DNA of 40,649 bases, taken from positions 1 to 40,649 of the forward strand of contig NZ_SIHX01000021.1 in the NCBI RefSeq assembly GCF_004320525.1. The letters run 5' to 3'. The notes below the pieces were generated by a model. It saw nothing but the letters and a program-made list of their open reading frames with translations, was not told the origin of the DNA and did not search any database. The translations under genes were made by a program, and so were the position numbers. Positions 32,140 through 40,090 of this stretch are shown here, piece after piece. The DNA comes from Arthrobacter sp. S39. Its GTDB lineage: Bacteria; Actinomycetota; Actinomycetes; Actinomycetales; Micrococcaceae. Positions within the stretch are counted from its first letter, which is position 1, and each line of letters opens with the position of its first letter.

Positions 32140-33090
32140 TTACTGGTAGACGCGGACCCAATCGACCTGCATCTGCGAGGGCTTGGTGGCGGAGCCGTCC
32201 GGGAACCAATCCAGCTGCAATGTCTGCTTCATGACGGCAGCGGGCTGGTGGGCAGGGTTCGTGTCAGTGAAGGTCTTTACCCCGTCGACGTATCCGCTGA
32301 TGCCGGCCGGGGTCCACTCCACCGCGTAGTTGTGCCACTGGGTGCCATCGACGGGCGTCGCCGCTGTGGTCTGGAAATCCGCTCCACCACAGGCGTAGTG
32401 CAGGAAGAACCTCATCACGGAAGTGACTGAGCTGCCCTCGGCATAATCGATCTCGGCACAGTTCGGGGCACTGTTGTTGTTCAGGATCAGGACCGGGTGG
32501 TATTTCGGGTCACGCGCATTGGTTTTCATGCGGGTTTCCCAACGACCAAACCTTTGCTCCGCGAACTTTGCGGACATGCCGCCAGTGGTGCCGGCTGCAT
32601 CTCCACTAACGGTGGCCACGCCGTTGGCTACGGACCAGGCCTGGGGGCTGCGCACGCCTTTGCCTGCATGCCCTGCACTGTTATAAACACTCCATTTCGT
32701 CCGGTCCGGTGCCCCGGTGTAGGAGAATTCGTCGCCCGTCAGGACCGGGCCCCAACCAAAGGCGGTAGCTGCCTGCGCACCGTCACCGGTCGTCGCGAGA
32801 GCCTGGCTGGCCGGCTGGGCGGCCGCAGGCGCGGGCGCAGGGGCCGCGGCAGGCGCCGGCGCCGAGGTGACGGCCGTCGCTTCGGTTGCCGCGGCCGCAG
32901 CGACGGCCTGGCTGCTCGAAGCCGTGGGGGCAGGAGACGCCGTATCCGTAGCAGTTGGGGCTGGAGTGACAGGGGAAGACGCGCTGTCGGCCGAGGATGA
33001 GTCAGACGCCCCGTTGGTCGTAGGGATTAGGCCGCATCCTGTCAGGGACACAGCACCCACGGTCATGACGATGGCTATTTTCTTGAACAA
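32140..33090 (-). CDS. Glycoside hydrolase family 16 lipoprotein
   Basis: 316 residues. The start is TTG at 33090, backed by GGAGG four bases upstream. The lipobox LTGC (Cys 19) ends the signal peptide. A linker of Ala, Ser, Pro and Thr (about 27-105) leads to a GH16 jelly-roll domain: FAEQRFGRWETRMK, then the catalytic pattern EIDYAEG (nucleophile and acid/base glutamates in the family's ExDxxE form), HNYAVEWTPAGISGYVDG and VDWVRVYQ at the end. GH16 enzymes cut beta-1,3- or mixed beta-glucans. It would be anchored outside the membrane. It converges with the siderophore operon without functional link. A long leader of unknown use is upstream. Confidence 0.88.
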   Translation of the reverse strand: MFKKIAIVMTVGAVSLTGCGLIPTTNGASDSSSADSASSPVTPAPTATDTASPAPTASSSQAVAAAAATEATAVTSAPAPAAAPAPAPAAAQPASQALATTGDGAQAATAFGWGPVLTGDEFSYTGAPDRTKWSVYNSAGHAGKGVRSPQAWSVANGVATVSGDAAGTTGGMSAKFAEQRFGRWETRMKTNARDPKYHPVLILNNNSAPNCAEIDYAEGSSVTSVMRFFLHYACGGADFQTTAATPVDGTQWHNYAVEWTPAGISGYVDGVKTFTDTNPAHQPAAVMKQTLQLDWFPDGSATKPSQMQVDWVRVYQ

Positions 33091-33402
33091 GATACCTCCG
33101 GGCTTAGGCAGGAAGAAACGGCTGACGCACTTGAGACGTTGACGAGTGCGGAAAGCATCTTTGGGCCCCTTGGCGGGGCCAGAGCTAGCAGGCGCCGAAG
33201 GGGCGCAGCGGGGTCCATCGATCGGGCGCCCGGGGCCCTGCGTTGGGGCCAGCCGCCAACGTTACCTGATCGTGACCATCGGCCGCAAAAATATGACAGG
33301 GCCTGAGTAGCTGCTGATCGGACCGATCCGGCCCCGATTCGCGGACTCCGCCGGTTGCTGTCCGTTTACCTTGGCGTCTCTTTGGGCGGTTACTTTCGTC
33401 GG
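33091..33402. other. Intergenic region, GH16 gene / SGNH hydrolase gene (no gene seen)
   Basis: 312 bp between divergently read genes. It holds short inverted repeats: GGCCCC-TTGGC-GGGGCC near 33155-33175 and a perfect palindrome GATCGG-A-CCGATC at 33316-33328. A TACTTT directly before the SGNH start at 33403 may be its -10 box, giving a leaderless message. I recognise no riboswitch class in the GH16 leader. Confidence 0.4.
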
Positions 33403-34251
33403 ATGGGTGCTAATCCTTTGCTTCCGGAGCTGGAGGGCCGGCGGGTATTCGTCGCCTTGGGCGATTCGTTTACCGAGGGCGTGGGGGACCGGGACGAGCG
33501 GCTGCCCAACGGGGTGCGGGGCTGGGCTGACCGGGTAGCGGAGAAGCTGGCGAAAGCCCGGCCCGGCTGGAGGTACGCCAATCTGGCCATCCGGAGCAAG
33601 CGGCTCCGGCACGTCATCACTGAACAGCTTGAGCCGGCTCTGGCCATGAGGCCCACGCTGGTCACGCTGTACGCCGGCGGGAACGACATCCTTGACCTGG
33701 GCACGGACATGGCTGCCCTGATGGACGACTACGAAAACCTGGTGGCCAGCCTCGCTGGCACGGGGGCAACCGTGGTGCTGTTCACCGGGTTCGACGTCAA
33801 GGTGTCAGCCCTGCTGGAGCCGCTGAAGAAACGGAACGCGGCATACAACCAGCGCGTACGGGAGATCGCCGCCAAGTACGGCGCCGTCCTGGTGGACTAC
33901 TGGTGCCTGGACGCTTTCCACGACCGGCGGATGTGGGATTCGGACCGGCTGCACATGTCCAAGGCCGGCCATAAGTACCTTGCCGGGCAGGTCCTGGACC
34001 AGCTGGGGGTTCCACACAAGATCAGGCCCAAGGACTGGGATCCGCCCGCCAGGCTCAGCCTGCGCGAATGGGAGAGGCGGCAGCGGCGCTGGGTGAACGA
34101 CTGGGTGCTGCCGCTGTTCGGCCGGAAAATCAGGGGCATCACGCTGGGGGACGCGCTCAGTCCGCGTTGGCCCGAGCCGGTGAAGGTGCCGCGTAAAGGC
34201 GGCCTGAAAAAGCTGGCCGAATCGCGGCGGGCCGACGCCGGCAGCGCCTAG
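33403..34251 (+). CDS. SGNH/GDSL hydrolase, first copy
   Basis: 282 residues. Block I is ALGDSFTEGVGD (S22 nucleophile), the oxyanion glycine lies in NLAIRSKRL, block III is AGGNDIL, and the aspartate-histidine pair is in DRLHMSKAGH near residues 183-192. These define an SGNH hydrolase, with no signal peptide, so it is probably cytoplasmic. The C-terminal ~60 residues are rich in Arg and Trp, unlike most family members. The ATG at 33403 is preferred to upstream frames because it begins just before the conserved strand. A close paralogue lies 924 bp downstream. Substrates, often acetyl or acyl esters, cannot be assigned. Confidence 0.85.
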   Translation: MGANPLLPELEGRRVFVALGDSFTEGVGDRDERLPNGVRGWADRVAEKLAKARPGWRYANLAIRSKRLRHVITEQLEPALAMRPTLVTLYAGGNDILDLGTDMAALMDDYENLVASLAGTGATVVLFTGFDVKVSALLEPLKKRNAAYNQRVREIAAKYGAVLVDYWCLDAFHDRRMWDSDRLHMSKAGHKYLAGQVLDQLGVPHKIRPKDWDPPARLSLREWERRQRRWVNDWVLPLFGRKIRGITLGDALSPRWPEPVKVPRKGGLKKLAESRRADAGSA

Positions 34252-34535
34252 GTGTCCAGGAGGTTCTCGAAGCCTTCCGCGACGCTGGTGGCCTTGAATT
34301 CGATAATCTCGAACTCTGCCACGCCGTTGCTGAAGAACGGGTCCCGGGCCAACGAAGCATCCAGGGTGGCGCGGTCGGCGCCTGACAGCAGGACGCCGCC
34401 CACCGCCGGAACCCTGCGTCCGGACGCGAGGAACACGCCGGCGTCGAACTCTTCCTTGACCCAGGCCATATGCGCGGGGCGGTGGAAGTCCACAATGTCT
34501 TCGGGCACCTTGTAGGTCAACGACACAACAAACAT
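34248..34535 (-). CDS. YciI-family protein
   Basis: 95 residues, the normal size for YciI-like proteins, which adopt a dimeric ferredoxin-like fold. Typical parts are FVVSLTYKVPEDIVDFHRPAHMAWV at the N-terminus with the conserved histidine, VFLASGRRVPAVGGVLLSGA in the middle, and DPFFSNGVAEFEIIEFKAT near the end. No enzyme activity can be named for this member. It converges with the first SGNH gene, sharing three bases at the stops, and is divergent from the MarR regulator 82 bp away. Confidence 0.88.
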   Translation of the reverse strand: MFVVSLTYKVPEDIVDFHRPAHMAWVKEEFDAGVFLASGRRVPAVGGVLLSGADRATLDASLARDPFFSNGVAEFEIIEFKATSVAEGFENLLDT

Positions 34536-34605
34536 GGACTCAGCCTACCGGGACGGGCCCGCCGCGTCCGGTGCGTCACTTGAACGCTCAACCACGGCCT
34601 GCTCC

Positions 34606-34620
34606 TAGAATGAATCCATG
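34606..34620 (+). promoter_or_regulatory. Promoter/leaderless start of the MarR gene
   Basis: TAGAAT (34606-34611) is followed six bases later by the ATG of the regulator (34618). A start about seven bases after the -10 box would fall on the initiation codon, which explains the absence of a ribosome site. A TTGAAC lies 20 bp upstream of the -10, wider than usual. Confidence 0.45.
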
Positions 34621-35097
34621 ACCGAACCGCGCTGGCTCAACGCCGATGAACGCCGTGCCTGGCTGGCCCTCCTGAGCATCAACACCATGCTTCCGGCAGC
34701 CCTGGACAACCAGCTGCACACCGCAGGCAAGGTGTCGCTGTTCGACTACAACGTCATGGCCATGCTCTCCGAGGCCGAGGGACGCTTCCTCGCCATGAGT
34801 GAACTGGCCGCCCGCACCAGTTCCTCGCTGTCGCGGCTGTCGCACGTGGTCACCAAGCTGGAGAAGCGCGGCTGGCTGGAGCGGAGGCCACACCCGGGTG
34901 ACGCGCGCGTCACCACTGCACACCTGGCCGACGCCGGCATGGCCACTTTGGTGGCCCTCGCGCCGGGGCACGTGGAGGCGGTGCGCGCGAAGTTCCTCGA
35001 TGCCCTGACGGAACGGGACGTGGCGGACCTGGCGAGGATCGGCGAGAAGATCGTGGCCCGCCTTGACGACGACCACTGGATCCTCCGCGAGACCTGA
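34618..35097 (+). CDS. MarR-family transcriptional regulator
   Basis: 159 residues. The winged-helix core is FDYNVMAMLSEA (first helix), MSELAARTSSSLSRLSHVVTKLEKRGWLERR (recognition helix region, about residues 60-90) and the wing PHPGDARVTTAHL with the DxR motif at its tip. Dimerisation helices lie at both ends. MarR proteins usually repress efflux or stress genes and are released by small phenolic ligands; the target may be the divergent YciI gene or the SGNH gene that follows 77 bp downstream. The ATG at 34618 is supported by a -10 box immediately upstream. Family call is firm, ligand unknown. Confidence 0.9.
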   Translation: MTEPRWLNADERRAWLALLSINTMLPAALDNQLHTAGKVSLFDYNVMAMLSEAEGRFLAMSELAARTSSSLSRLSHVVTKLEKRGWLERRPHPGDARVTTAHLADAGMATLVALAPGHVEAVRAKFLDALTERDVADLARIGEKIVARLDDDHWILRET

Positions 35098-35174
35098 GCC
35101 GGCGCCAGGCACGCCGTGACCGCGTGCGGGAACGGCACTTGGTTGCTCCCAGCAACAGATGACACACTGGCGCT

Positions 35175-35936
35175 ATGGATTTTTCGGCCCGGTACGTAGC
35201 CCTTGGTGACTCCTTCACGGAAGGCGTCGGGGACGACGACGCTGCCCGTCCCAACGGTGTCCGCGGCTGGGCAGACCGGGTGGCAGAACAGCTGGGGGCA
35301 GCAGACCCGGGCTTCGGCTACGCCAACCTTGCCATCCGCGGCAGGAAGCTCCGCCAGATCATGGCCGAACAGGTGGATGCCGCCGTCGAACTTAAACCCA
35401 CCCTGGTGACCGTTTACGCCGGAGCCAATGACATCCTCCGCCCCCGGATCGACATTGACGATCTGCTGGCGGAGTACGACGACGGAATCCGCAAACTGAG
35501 CGCGACCGGCGCCACGGTGGTCCTGTTCACCGGGTTCGACGCCCGCGGCTCCAAAGTCTTCAGCACCATGCGGGGACGCACCGCCATCTACAACGAGCTG
35601 GTCCGCGGAATCGCGGGGGACCACGGCGCGCTGCTGGTGGATTACTGGCGCTTCAACGAGTACTACGACTGGGGCATGTGGGCCCAGGACCGGATGCACA
35701 TGTCGGCTGCCGGGCACGCGAACATGGCAAAGCGGGTCCTCGATGTGCTGGAGCACGACCACTCCATCGAGGTCCCTCCCATGACGCCGGTGCCGGAGCT
35801 CGGCCGCGTGGATGCCCTCCGGGCCAACGCCCGCTGGGTCAAGGAATTCGCCGGCCCGTGGGTGGTCCGCCGCGTGACCGGCAAGTCCTCCGGCGACGGC
35901 CTGGCGCCGAAGTACGCCCAGCTCACACGGCTATAG
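35175..35936 (+). CDS. SGNH/GDSL hydrolase, second copy
   Basis: 253 residues. The SGNH blocks are ALGDSFTEGVGD (S13), NLAIRGRKLRQI, YAGANDIL and DRMHMSAAGH. The same strings recur in the first copy, including TGATVVLFTGFD and GVRGWADRVAE, so the two are clear paralogues. The later half differs, and this copy is about 30 residues shorter. There is no signal peptide. It follows the MarR gene on the same strand and may be controlled by it. Its stop lies inside the last bases of the convergent ApbE gene (14-bp overlap). The substrate is unknown. Confidence 0.86.
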   Translation: MDFSARYVALGDSFTEGVGDDDAARPNGVRGWADRVAEQLGAADPGFGYANLAIRGRKLRQIMAEQVDAAVELKPTLVTVYAGANDILRPRIDIDDLLAEYDDGIRKLSATGATVVLFTGFDARGSKVFSTMRGRTAIYNELVRGIAGDHGALLVDYWRFNEYYDWGMWAQDRMHMSAAGHANMAKRVLDVLEHDHSIEVPPMTPVPELGRVDALRANARWVKEFAGPWVVRRVTGKSSGDGLAPKYAQLTRL

Positions 35937-36801
35937 CTGTAATCCCTTGGCCCCGAAAGCCGGGGGTCGCCAGCAGTGTCCCGTCGGCCCTGACGGCGAG
36001 GACGTCCACGTCCCAGCCGTCCGTGGCCCGGTCAAGCATGGGCAGTCCGCCGGCAATGATGGCGGTCGCCAACACGTCCGCGGTCACGATGTCGGCAGCC
36101 GCAACCGATACCTGCACAAACGCCGGGGCCGCACCTGCCGGGGACCAGATGTGGTCTCCCCGCTCTGCGGAACCGGACGTCGCCAAGGCGCGGCGCCGCC
36201 GTCGTCCATTGCCGAGCGGATAGCCGGCCAGCAGCGTGTGGCGGTCCGCCGGATCCACAATCCCGGCCTGCCACGGCTGCCCGGTGCCGGGAACCGGGGA
36301 GCCGCTGACCAGCACGTCGCCGCCGGCGTTCAGGCACCAGTCCTCCCGCCCCAGCGCCAGAAGCGAGGTCCCGGCCTCCCGAATGGCATGCCCTTTGATC
36401 AGTCCTGAAAGATCCAGCACGCCGTCTGCCCGCTCCGGCGTGAACGCCCCTTCTGTGCGGAGCCGCCATTCCAGCGCCTCGGCGTACCGTTCGCGCATCG
36501 CGTCCGAGGCGCCGCGCAGGGTGATTTCGCCCCGGGCCAGGCGGCTCGCCTCCGAATCCGGCCGGTACAGGCTGAAGGTTTGGTCCAGTTCCCGGAAGAG
36601 GCGTTCGACGACGGCGGCGGTGGCCGCCAGCTCGTCCTCCGCCAGGTGCCCTTCCGTGCTGTGCCCTTCCAAAGCGGTTCCTTTTGCAGCGCGTCCGGAC
36701 GGCAGCGTCAGGCTGATGACCGTGCCCATGCAGCGGAAGGTGCTTGCCTTCAGCGCGGTCCGGAGGTGCCGGGGAGCTGCTGCGTCAGAGATTCGCGGCA
36801 T
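35923..36801 (-). CDS. apbE: FAD:protein FMN transferase (ApbE)
   Basis: 292 residues from the ATG at 36801, which overlaps the end of the FMN-binding protein gene by 17 bp. Family motifs are FRCMGTVISL near the N-terminus, DLSGLIKGHAIREA (FAD/Mg site), CLNAGGDVLVSG and VSVAAADIVTADVLATA, where the last aspartate and threonine help bind magnesium. ApbE transfers FMN from FAD to a threonine or serine of target proteins by a phosphoester bond, outside the membrane in most bacteria. No signal peptide is evident at this start, which is odd for an exported enzyme. Its target is almost surely the protein encoded just upstream. Confidence 0.9.
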   Translation of the reverse strand: MPRISDAAAPRHLRTALKASTFRCMGTVISLTLPSGRAAKGTALEGHSTEGHLAEDELAATAAVVERLFRELDQTFSLYRPDSEASRLARGEITLRGASDAMRERYAEALEWRLRTEGAFTPERADGVLDLSGLIKGHAIREAGTSLLALGREDWCLNAGGDVLVSGSPVPGTGQPWQAGIVDPADRHTLLAGYPLGNGRRRRRALATSGSAERGDHIWSPAGAAPAFVQVSVAAADIVTADVLATAIIAGGLPMLDRATDGWDVDVLAVRADGTLLATPGFRGQGITAIAV

Positions 36802-37321
36802 CGAGGGCTGCCTGGAGGGACGAGAGGTAGGCGTCGCTGGTGACGGTCGCACCGCCGATGGTCTGGACGTCGGCGGACTGCGCCTCCAGCACCTCGCTCC
36901 GCAGCAGCGGGGCGGCGCGGTTGCTGATCTGGACGGACTTGCGGTCGTCATCGGTGAGCTGGAGGGCCGTTACGTCGGTGACTTTGCCGGCGCTGACGGT
37001 GATCTGCACCTGGACGGCGCCAAACCGGGTCTGGACTAAGGCGCCCTTGTACGTGGCAGACGCTGCCGCCGCGCCGGATGAGCCGGAGGCGCCGGAGGAA
37101 GCTGCCGCGCCGGAACTCGACGCGGACCCGGCCGCACCGGAGGCGCCGGTTCCCGCGGAACCGGTGCCGGCTGCCCCCGTGGTCCCGGTCCCGGTGCCTG
37201 TTGTACCTGCGGATGCCGCGACGGCGCTGCTGGTTTCGACCACCTGGGCCCCGGCCTGCCAGCCGGCCAGGAGGATGCCCGCCGAAGCCAGGGCCGCAGA
37301 AACTGCTCCTCGTGCTTTCAC
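36785..37321 (-). CDS. FMN-binding-domain protein, covalently flavinylated, with a long flexible tether
   Basis: 178 residues. An N-terminal signal anchor (AVSAALASAGILLAGWQAGA, about 5-24) has no lipobox. A stretch of about 55 residues (around 37-92) consists almost only of Gly, Ala, Ser and Thr and should be a flexible arm. The C-terminal FMN-binding domain (about 93-178) has TRFGAVQVQITVSAGKVTD and ends with TIGGATVTSDAY, the sequence in which ApbE modifies a threonine. I infer a tethered flavin carrier that passes electrons from the membrane reductase to an outside acceptor. It starts in a 4-bp overlap with the reductase gene and overlaps ApbE, forming a tight operon. Confidence 0.9.
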   Translation of the reverse strand: MKARGAVSAALASAGILLAGWQAGAQVVETSSAVAASAGTTGTGTGTTGAAGTGSAGTGASGAAGSASSSGAAASSGASGSSGAAAASATYKGALVQTRFGAVQVQITVSAGKVTDVTALQLTDDDRKSVQISNRAAPLLRSEVLEAQSADVQTIGGATVTSDAYLSSLQAALDAANL

Positions 37322-38793
37322 CAGTCAAACCTTTCGTGATGGATCTGTTCGGCCCCGGCCCCGGCAGCCCGGGCCTCGGCGATGACGTTGCCGGCCCACC
37401 GGTTTGGGCCACAGATATAGACGTCTGCCTCCGCGATGTCCGGTGCGTACGCGGCCAGGCTGTATCCGCTCCGGACTGCGTCTGCGGGCAACCAGCTGCG
37501 GGAGTCCCAGCGGGCGCGGGGGCCGATGAGGTGGAAGAGGCGCACACCGCGGCGGCGGCAGATCTCCAGGAGCTCGTCGCTGAGGTACAACTCCTGCTTC
37601 GTGCTCCCGCGGAGCAGGACCGTGGCGTCACCGTGGGCAAACGGGGTAGTTTCCAGCAGCGCACGCAGCGGGGTGATTCCGATACCGGCGCCGATCAACA
37701 CCACTTTGTCCCGGCTCCGTGCCGCCGTGCCGAACAATCCGTATGGCCCTTCCACGGCCACTTTTGTTCCTGGCCGGAGACTGGCCAGCTGGGCCGAACC
37801 CCGGCCGAGGTTGCGGACCGTGATGCGGAGCGTGCCCGCACCGTCCGGGCCCGTTGCGAGCGGCTCGGCGGAGAGACTGAACGGGTGGGAGTGCCACCAC
37901 AGCCCGCGGGCCAGGAACCGCCAGACGAAGAACCTGCCCCCGTTCCCGGTCAGCCGATTGAGCTGGCGCCCTGTCATTTCGATGTTCACCACGCCCGGTG
38001 CAATGCTCCACACCCGGCTCACCGTCAGCCGGTGCCGCGAGGTGGCGGCCAGCGGCTGGACCACCCGGAAATACAGCAGTGCGGCGCCTGTGACAGCGCA
38101 GATGGCCAGCCAGTACCAGCGCTGCCACGTGCCCTCGGCGAAGAGGCCGCCAACACTGAACTGGTGCGGGATCGAGGTGCCCACGGCAACGTAGGTCAGG
38201 AGGTGAACGGCGTACCAGAACTCGTAGGGGAAGCGCCGGCGGACCGCCACCAGAGAGGTCACCACCACGGCGATGAACAGTCCCATCGACACGAACGCGA
38301 GCCACATGTCCGGCACGAGCACCCACAGGGCAACCGACTCGCTGACAGGGTCCAGGCCCTCCGCCATCCCGTAACCCACGGCTACCAGGAGCCCGTGGGC
38401 CAGGAGCAGGTACAGGGACGGCTTGCCAAGCACCCGGTGGAACTCCAGGGCGCGGTCGTGGCCGATTGTCCGGTCGATGAGCGGAATGCGGGCCGCCAGG
38501 AGCAGCATCAGCAGGACCAGGTCCATGCCCACCAGGCCGGCCACGATCCCGGCCGCCGTCACTGCGGAGGCGGGTGAACTGATGCTGGCAGCGCCGCCGT
38601 CGGCCAGCCAAAGGGCGACGGCGGCGGCCATCGACGCCCAGGCGGCGACAGTCAGGAGGTCCGTCCGGAGCATGCGCAGCCGGTGCTGGCCGGCGAAGCG
38701 GCCAGATCCGGCGCGCTCGCCGGAACCCGCACGCGGCCCGGCGCCATCAGGTCCCTTGTGCGCCGTAGGAGCCGGCAAAAGTTGTGTGTTCAT
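37318..38793 (-). CDS. Ferric-reductase-like membrane flavoprotein (heme/FAD/NAD)
   Basis: 491 residues. The N-terminal half has six or so membrane helices with the heme-ligand histidines in LEFHRVLGKPS...LLAHGLL and FWYAVHLLTYVAVGTSIPHQF. The C-terminal half is a ferredoxin-reductase module: HPFSLSAEP for FAD, then LIGAGIGITPLRALLE for the nucleotide, and YICGPNRWAG and HHERFDW at the end. Such proteins move electrons from cytosolic NAD(P)H across the membrane by heme. Together with the tethered flavoprotein and ApbE it should drive electron export to an outer flavin. No strong ribosome site is seen before the ATG at 38793. Confidence 0.9.
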   Translation of the reverse strand: MNTQLLPAPTAHKGPDGAGPRAGSGERAGSGRFAGQHRLRMLRTDLLTVAAWASMAAAVALWLADGGAASISSPASAVTAAGIVAGLVGMDLVLLMLLLAARIPLIDRTIGHDRALEFHRVLGKPSLYLLLAHGLLVAVGYGMAEGLDPVSESVALWVLVPDMWLAFVSMGLFIAVVVTSLVAVRRRFPYEFWYAVHLLTYVAVGTSIPHQFSVGGLFAEGTWQRWYWLAICAVTGAALLYFRVVQPLAATSRHRLTVSRVWSIAPGVVNIEMTGRQLNRLTGNGGRFFVWRFLARGLWWHSHPFSLSAEPLATGPDGAGTLRITVRNLGRGSAQLASLRPGTKVAVEGPYGLFGTAARSRDKVVLIGAGIGITPLRALLETTPFAHGDATVLLRGSTKQELYLSDELLEICRRRGVRLFHLIGPRARWDSRSWLPADAVRSGYSLAAYAPDIAEADVYICGPNRWAGNVIAEARAAGAGAEQIHHERFDW

Positions 38794-39121
38794 GATTCAA
38801 AGATGCGGGCCGAAGCTTTCATTCAGCTGTGAAATTATCCGCCCGGAAGCAATGAATCGGACCATCCGCAACGCCGGCGCCTATACACCATCTGCGGCCG
38901 GATTGGTCTTTAATTGCCTGAACTCGTAGACTTGGTAGGCGCTAAGTGCGCGGAGCGTGCGCAATTGCTCCGGTGGCCCGGTAATTTTCTCCAGGGTAGC
39001 CGGTAGTTAGGGGCTCAAGTTGCGTGACTAACCGTTCACCCTGATCACTTTGGGTCGCACTTAGACGCATGATCCTGCAGCAGATATGCGGATCATTACA
39101 TTCAATTCTTGAGGAGAAGTC
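38794..39121. promoter_or_regulatory. Divergent intergenic region, reductase operon / rpmB
   Basis: 328 bp, without a gene. It contains an inverted repeat ATGATCC-N14-GGATCAT (39069-39075 and 39090-39096), a likely operator 26 bp before rpmB, and a GGATAAT-like -10 for the reductase on the minus strand. CGGAGC...GCTCCG makes a smaller hairpin near 38954-38975. GAGGAG five bases before the ATG at 39122 is the rpmB ribosome site. I do not see an obvious Zur box of the known actinobacterial type. Confidence 0.45.
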
Positions 39122-39358
39122 ATGGCAGCACACTGCCAAGTGACCGGGGCCGAGCCGGGCTTTGGGCACAGCATTTCGCACTCGCACCGTCGCAACAAGC
39201 GTCGGTTCGATCCGAACATCCAGAAGAAGCGCTACTGGGTTCCGTCCCTGCGCCGTAACGTCACTCTGCAGCTTTCTGCAAAGGGCATCAAGACCATCGA
39301 CGTGCGCGGCATCGACGTAGTCGTCGCCGCCATCCTTGCTCGGGGAGTGAAGCTCTAA
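39122..39358 (+). CDS. rpmB: 50S ribosomal protein L28, zinc-free form
   Basis: 78 residues. The N-terminus MAAHCQVTG, then HSHRRNKRRFDPNIQKKRYWVP and RNVTLQLSAKGIKTID, are typical L28. Only one cysteine is present, so it lacks the CxxC pair of the zinc-binding (C+) form. In many actinobacteria such C- paralogues replace the zinc forms under zinc shortage. The ATG has GAGGAG five bases upstream. It begins a three-gene operon with L33 and S14, joined by TAATG and a 3-bp gap. Confidence 0.95.
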   Translation: MAAHCQVTGAEPGFGHSISHSHRRNKRRFDPNIQKKRYWVPSLRRNVTLQLSAKGIKTIDVRGIDVVVAAILARGVKL

Positions 39359-39525
39359 TGGCTAAGGACAAGGACGTACGTCCGATCATCAAGCTCAAGT
39401 CGACCGCGGGCACGGGTTACACCTACGTAACCCGCAAGAACCGTCGTAACGATCCGGACCGCATGGTTCTGAAGAAGTACGACCCCAAGATCCGCCAGCA
39501 CGTCGAATTCCGAGAGGAGCGCTAA
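39358..39525 (+). CDS. rpmG: 50S ribosomal protein L33, zinc-free form
   Basis: 55 residues, too short for simple open-frame cut-offs. The sequence begins MAKDKDVRPIIKLKSTAGTG and continues YTYVTRKNRRNDPDRM and LKKYDPKIRQHVEF, the standard L33 pattern. There is no cysteine at all, so it cannot bind zinc. Its ATG shares one base with the L28 stop (TAATG), ensuring coupled translation; S14 follows after three bases. Confidence 0.95.
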   Translation: MAKDKDVRPIIKLKSTAGTGYTYVTRKNRRNDPDRMVLKKYDPKIRQHVEFREER

Positions 39526-39528
39526 ACC

Positions 39529-39834
39529 ATGGCTAAGAAGTCCAAGATTGCTCGCAACGAGCAGCGCAAGGTCATCGTTGAGCGTTACGCTGCCAAGCGC
39601 CTCGAACTGAAGAAGACCCTCGTCGACGCCAACGCTACCGACGAAGCACGCGAAGCTGCACGCCTCGGCCTGCAGAAGCTGCCCCGCAACGCGTCCCCGA
39701 TCCGTCTGCGTAACCGCGACATCATCGACGGCCGTCCCCGCGGTACCTTCCAGAAGTTCGGTATCTCCCGTGTTCGCTTCCGCGACATGGCTCACCGCGG
39801 TGAGCTCCCGGGCATCACCAAGTCTTCCTGGTAA
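39529..39834 (+). CDS. rpsN: 30S ribosomal protein S14, long zinc-free form
   Basis: 101 residues, the long form of S14. The start MAKKSKIARNEQRK and the end FGISRVRFRDMAHRGELPGITKSSW are characteristic. The CxxC...CxxC pairs of the ~61-residue zinc-binding form are absent, and no cysteine is present. It is last in the L28-L33-S14 operon and followed by a strong intrinsic terminator 28 bp after the stop. Confidence 0.95.
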   Translation: MAKKSKIARNEQRKVIVERYAAKRLELKKTLVDANATDEAREAARLGLQKLPRNASPIRLRNRDIIDGRPRGTFQKFGISRVRFRDMAHRGELPGITKSSW

Positions 39835-39861
39835 TCCAGCACCGCTGATTCCAGCTGCTTG

Positions 39862-39903
39862 AGAAGGGCCGGCAACCATTTGGTTGCCGGCCCTTCTGCT
39901 TTT
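39862..39903 (+). terminator. Intrinsic terminator after rpsN
   Basis: A perfect stem of at least 15 bp: GAAGGGCCGGCAACC (39863-39877) pairs with GGTTGCCGGCCCTTC (39882-39896) around loop ATTT, followed by TGCTTTT. This is a textbook Rho-independent terminator, separating the ribosomal protein operon from the rRNA operon. Confidence 0.95.
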
Positions 39904-39904
39904 A

Positions 39905-40090
39905 AGGCCACAGGGGATCCGTCTCGTCCGGGGATCGGGCCCTGGTCGGTGATCGAGCCTGTCGAGATCCCCTCCCGGCCGTTGTGCGGCAGCACACAGA
40001 AACCATTTACGACGGCGGCACCCGGCTTTGGGTGCCGATGACGGCTTTGGGCCCGGGGCGACGGCGTTAGTGGCCCTCGTCGGGGTGGAT
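39905..40090. other. Spacer before the rRNA promoter (no gene)
   Basis: About 190 bp with no coding frame I would call. It contains a hairpin GGCACCC-GGCTTT-GGGTGCC (40017-40036) and the string GATCGAGCCTGTCGAGATC (39951-39969), which resembles a short motif scattered in actinobacterial intergenic DNA. Upstream activating sites for the rRNA promoter could also lie here, but none is recognisable. Confidence 0.3.

Noticed and set aside
33091..33402. A riboswitch in the GH16 leader (for example a c-di-AMP type seen before actinobacterial wall enzymes)
   Set aside because: Only short GC-rich stems are present; I could not match the conserved core of any riboswitch class.
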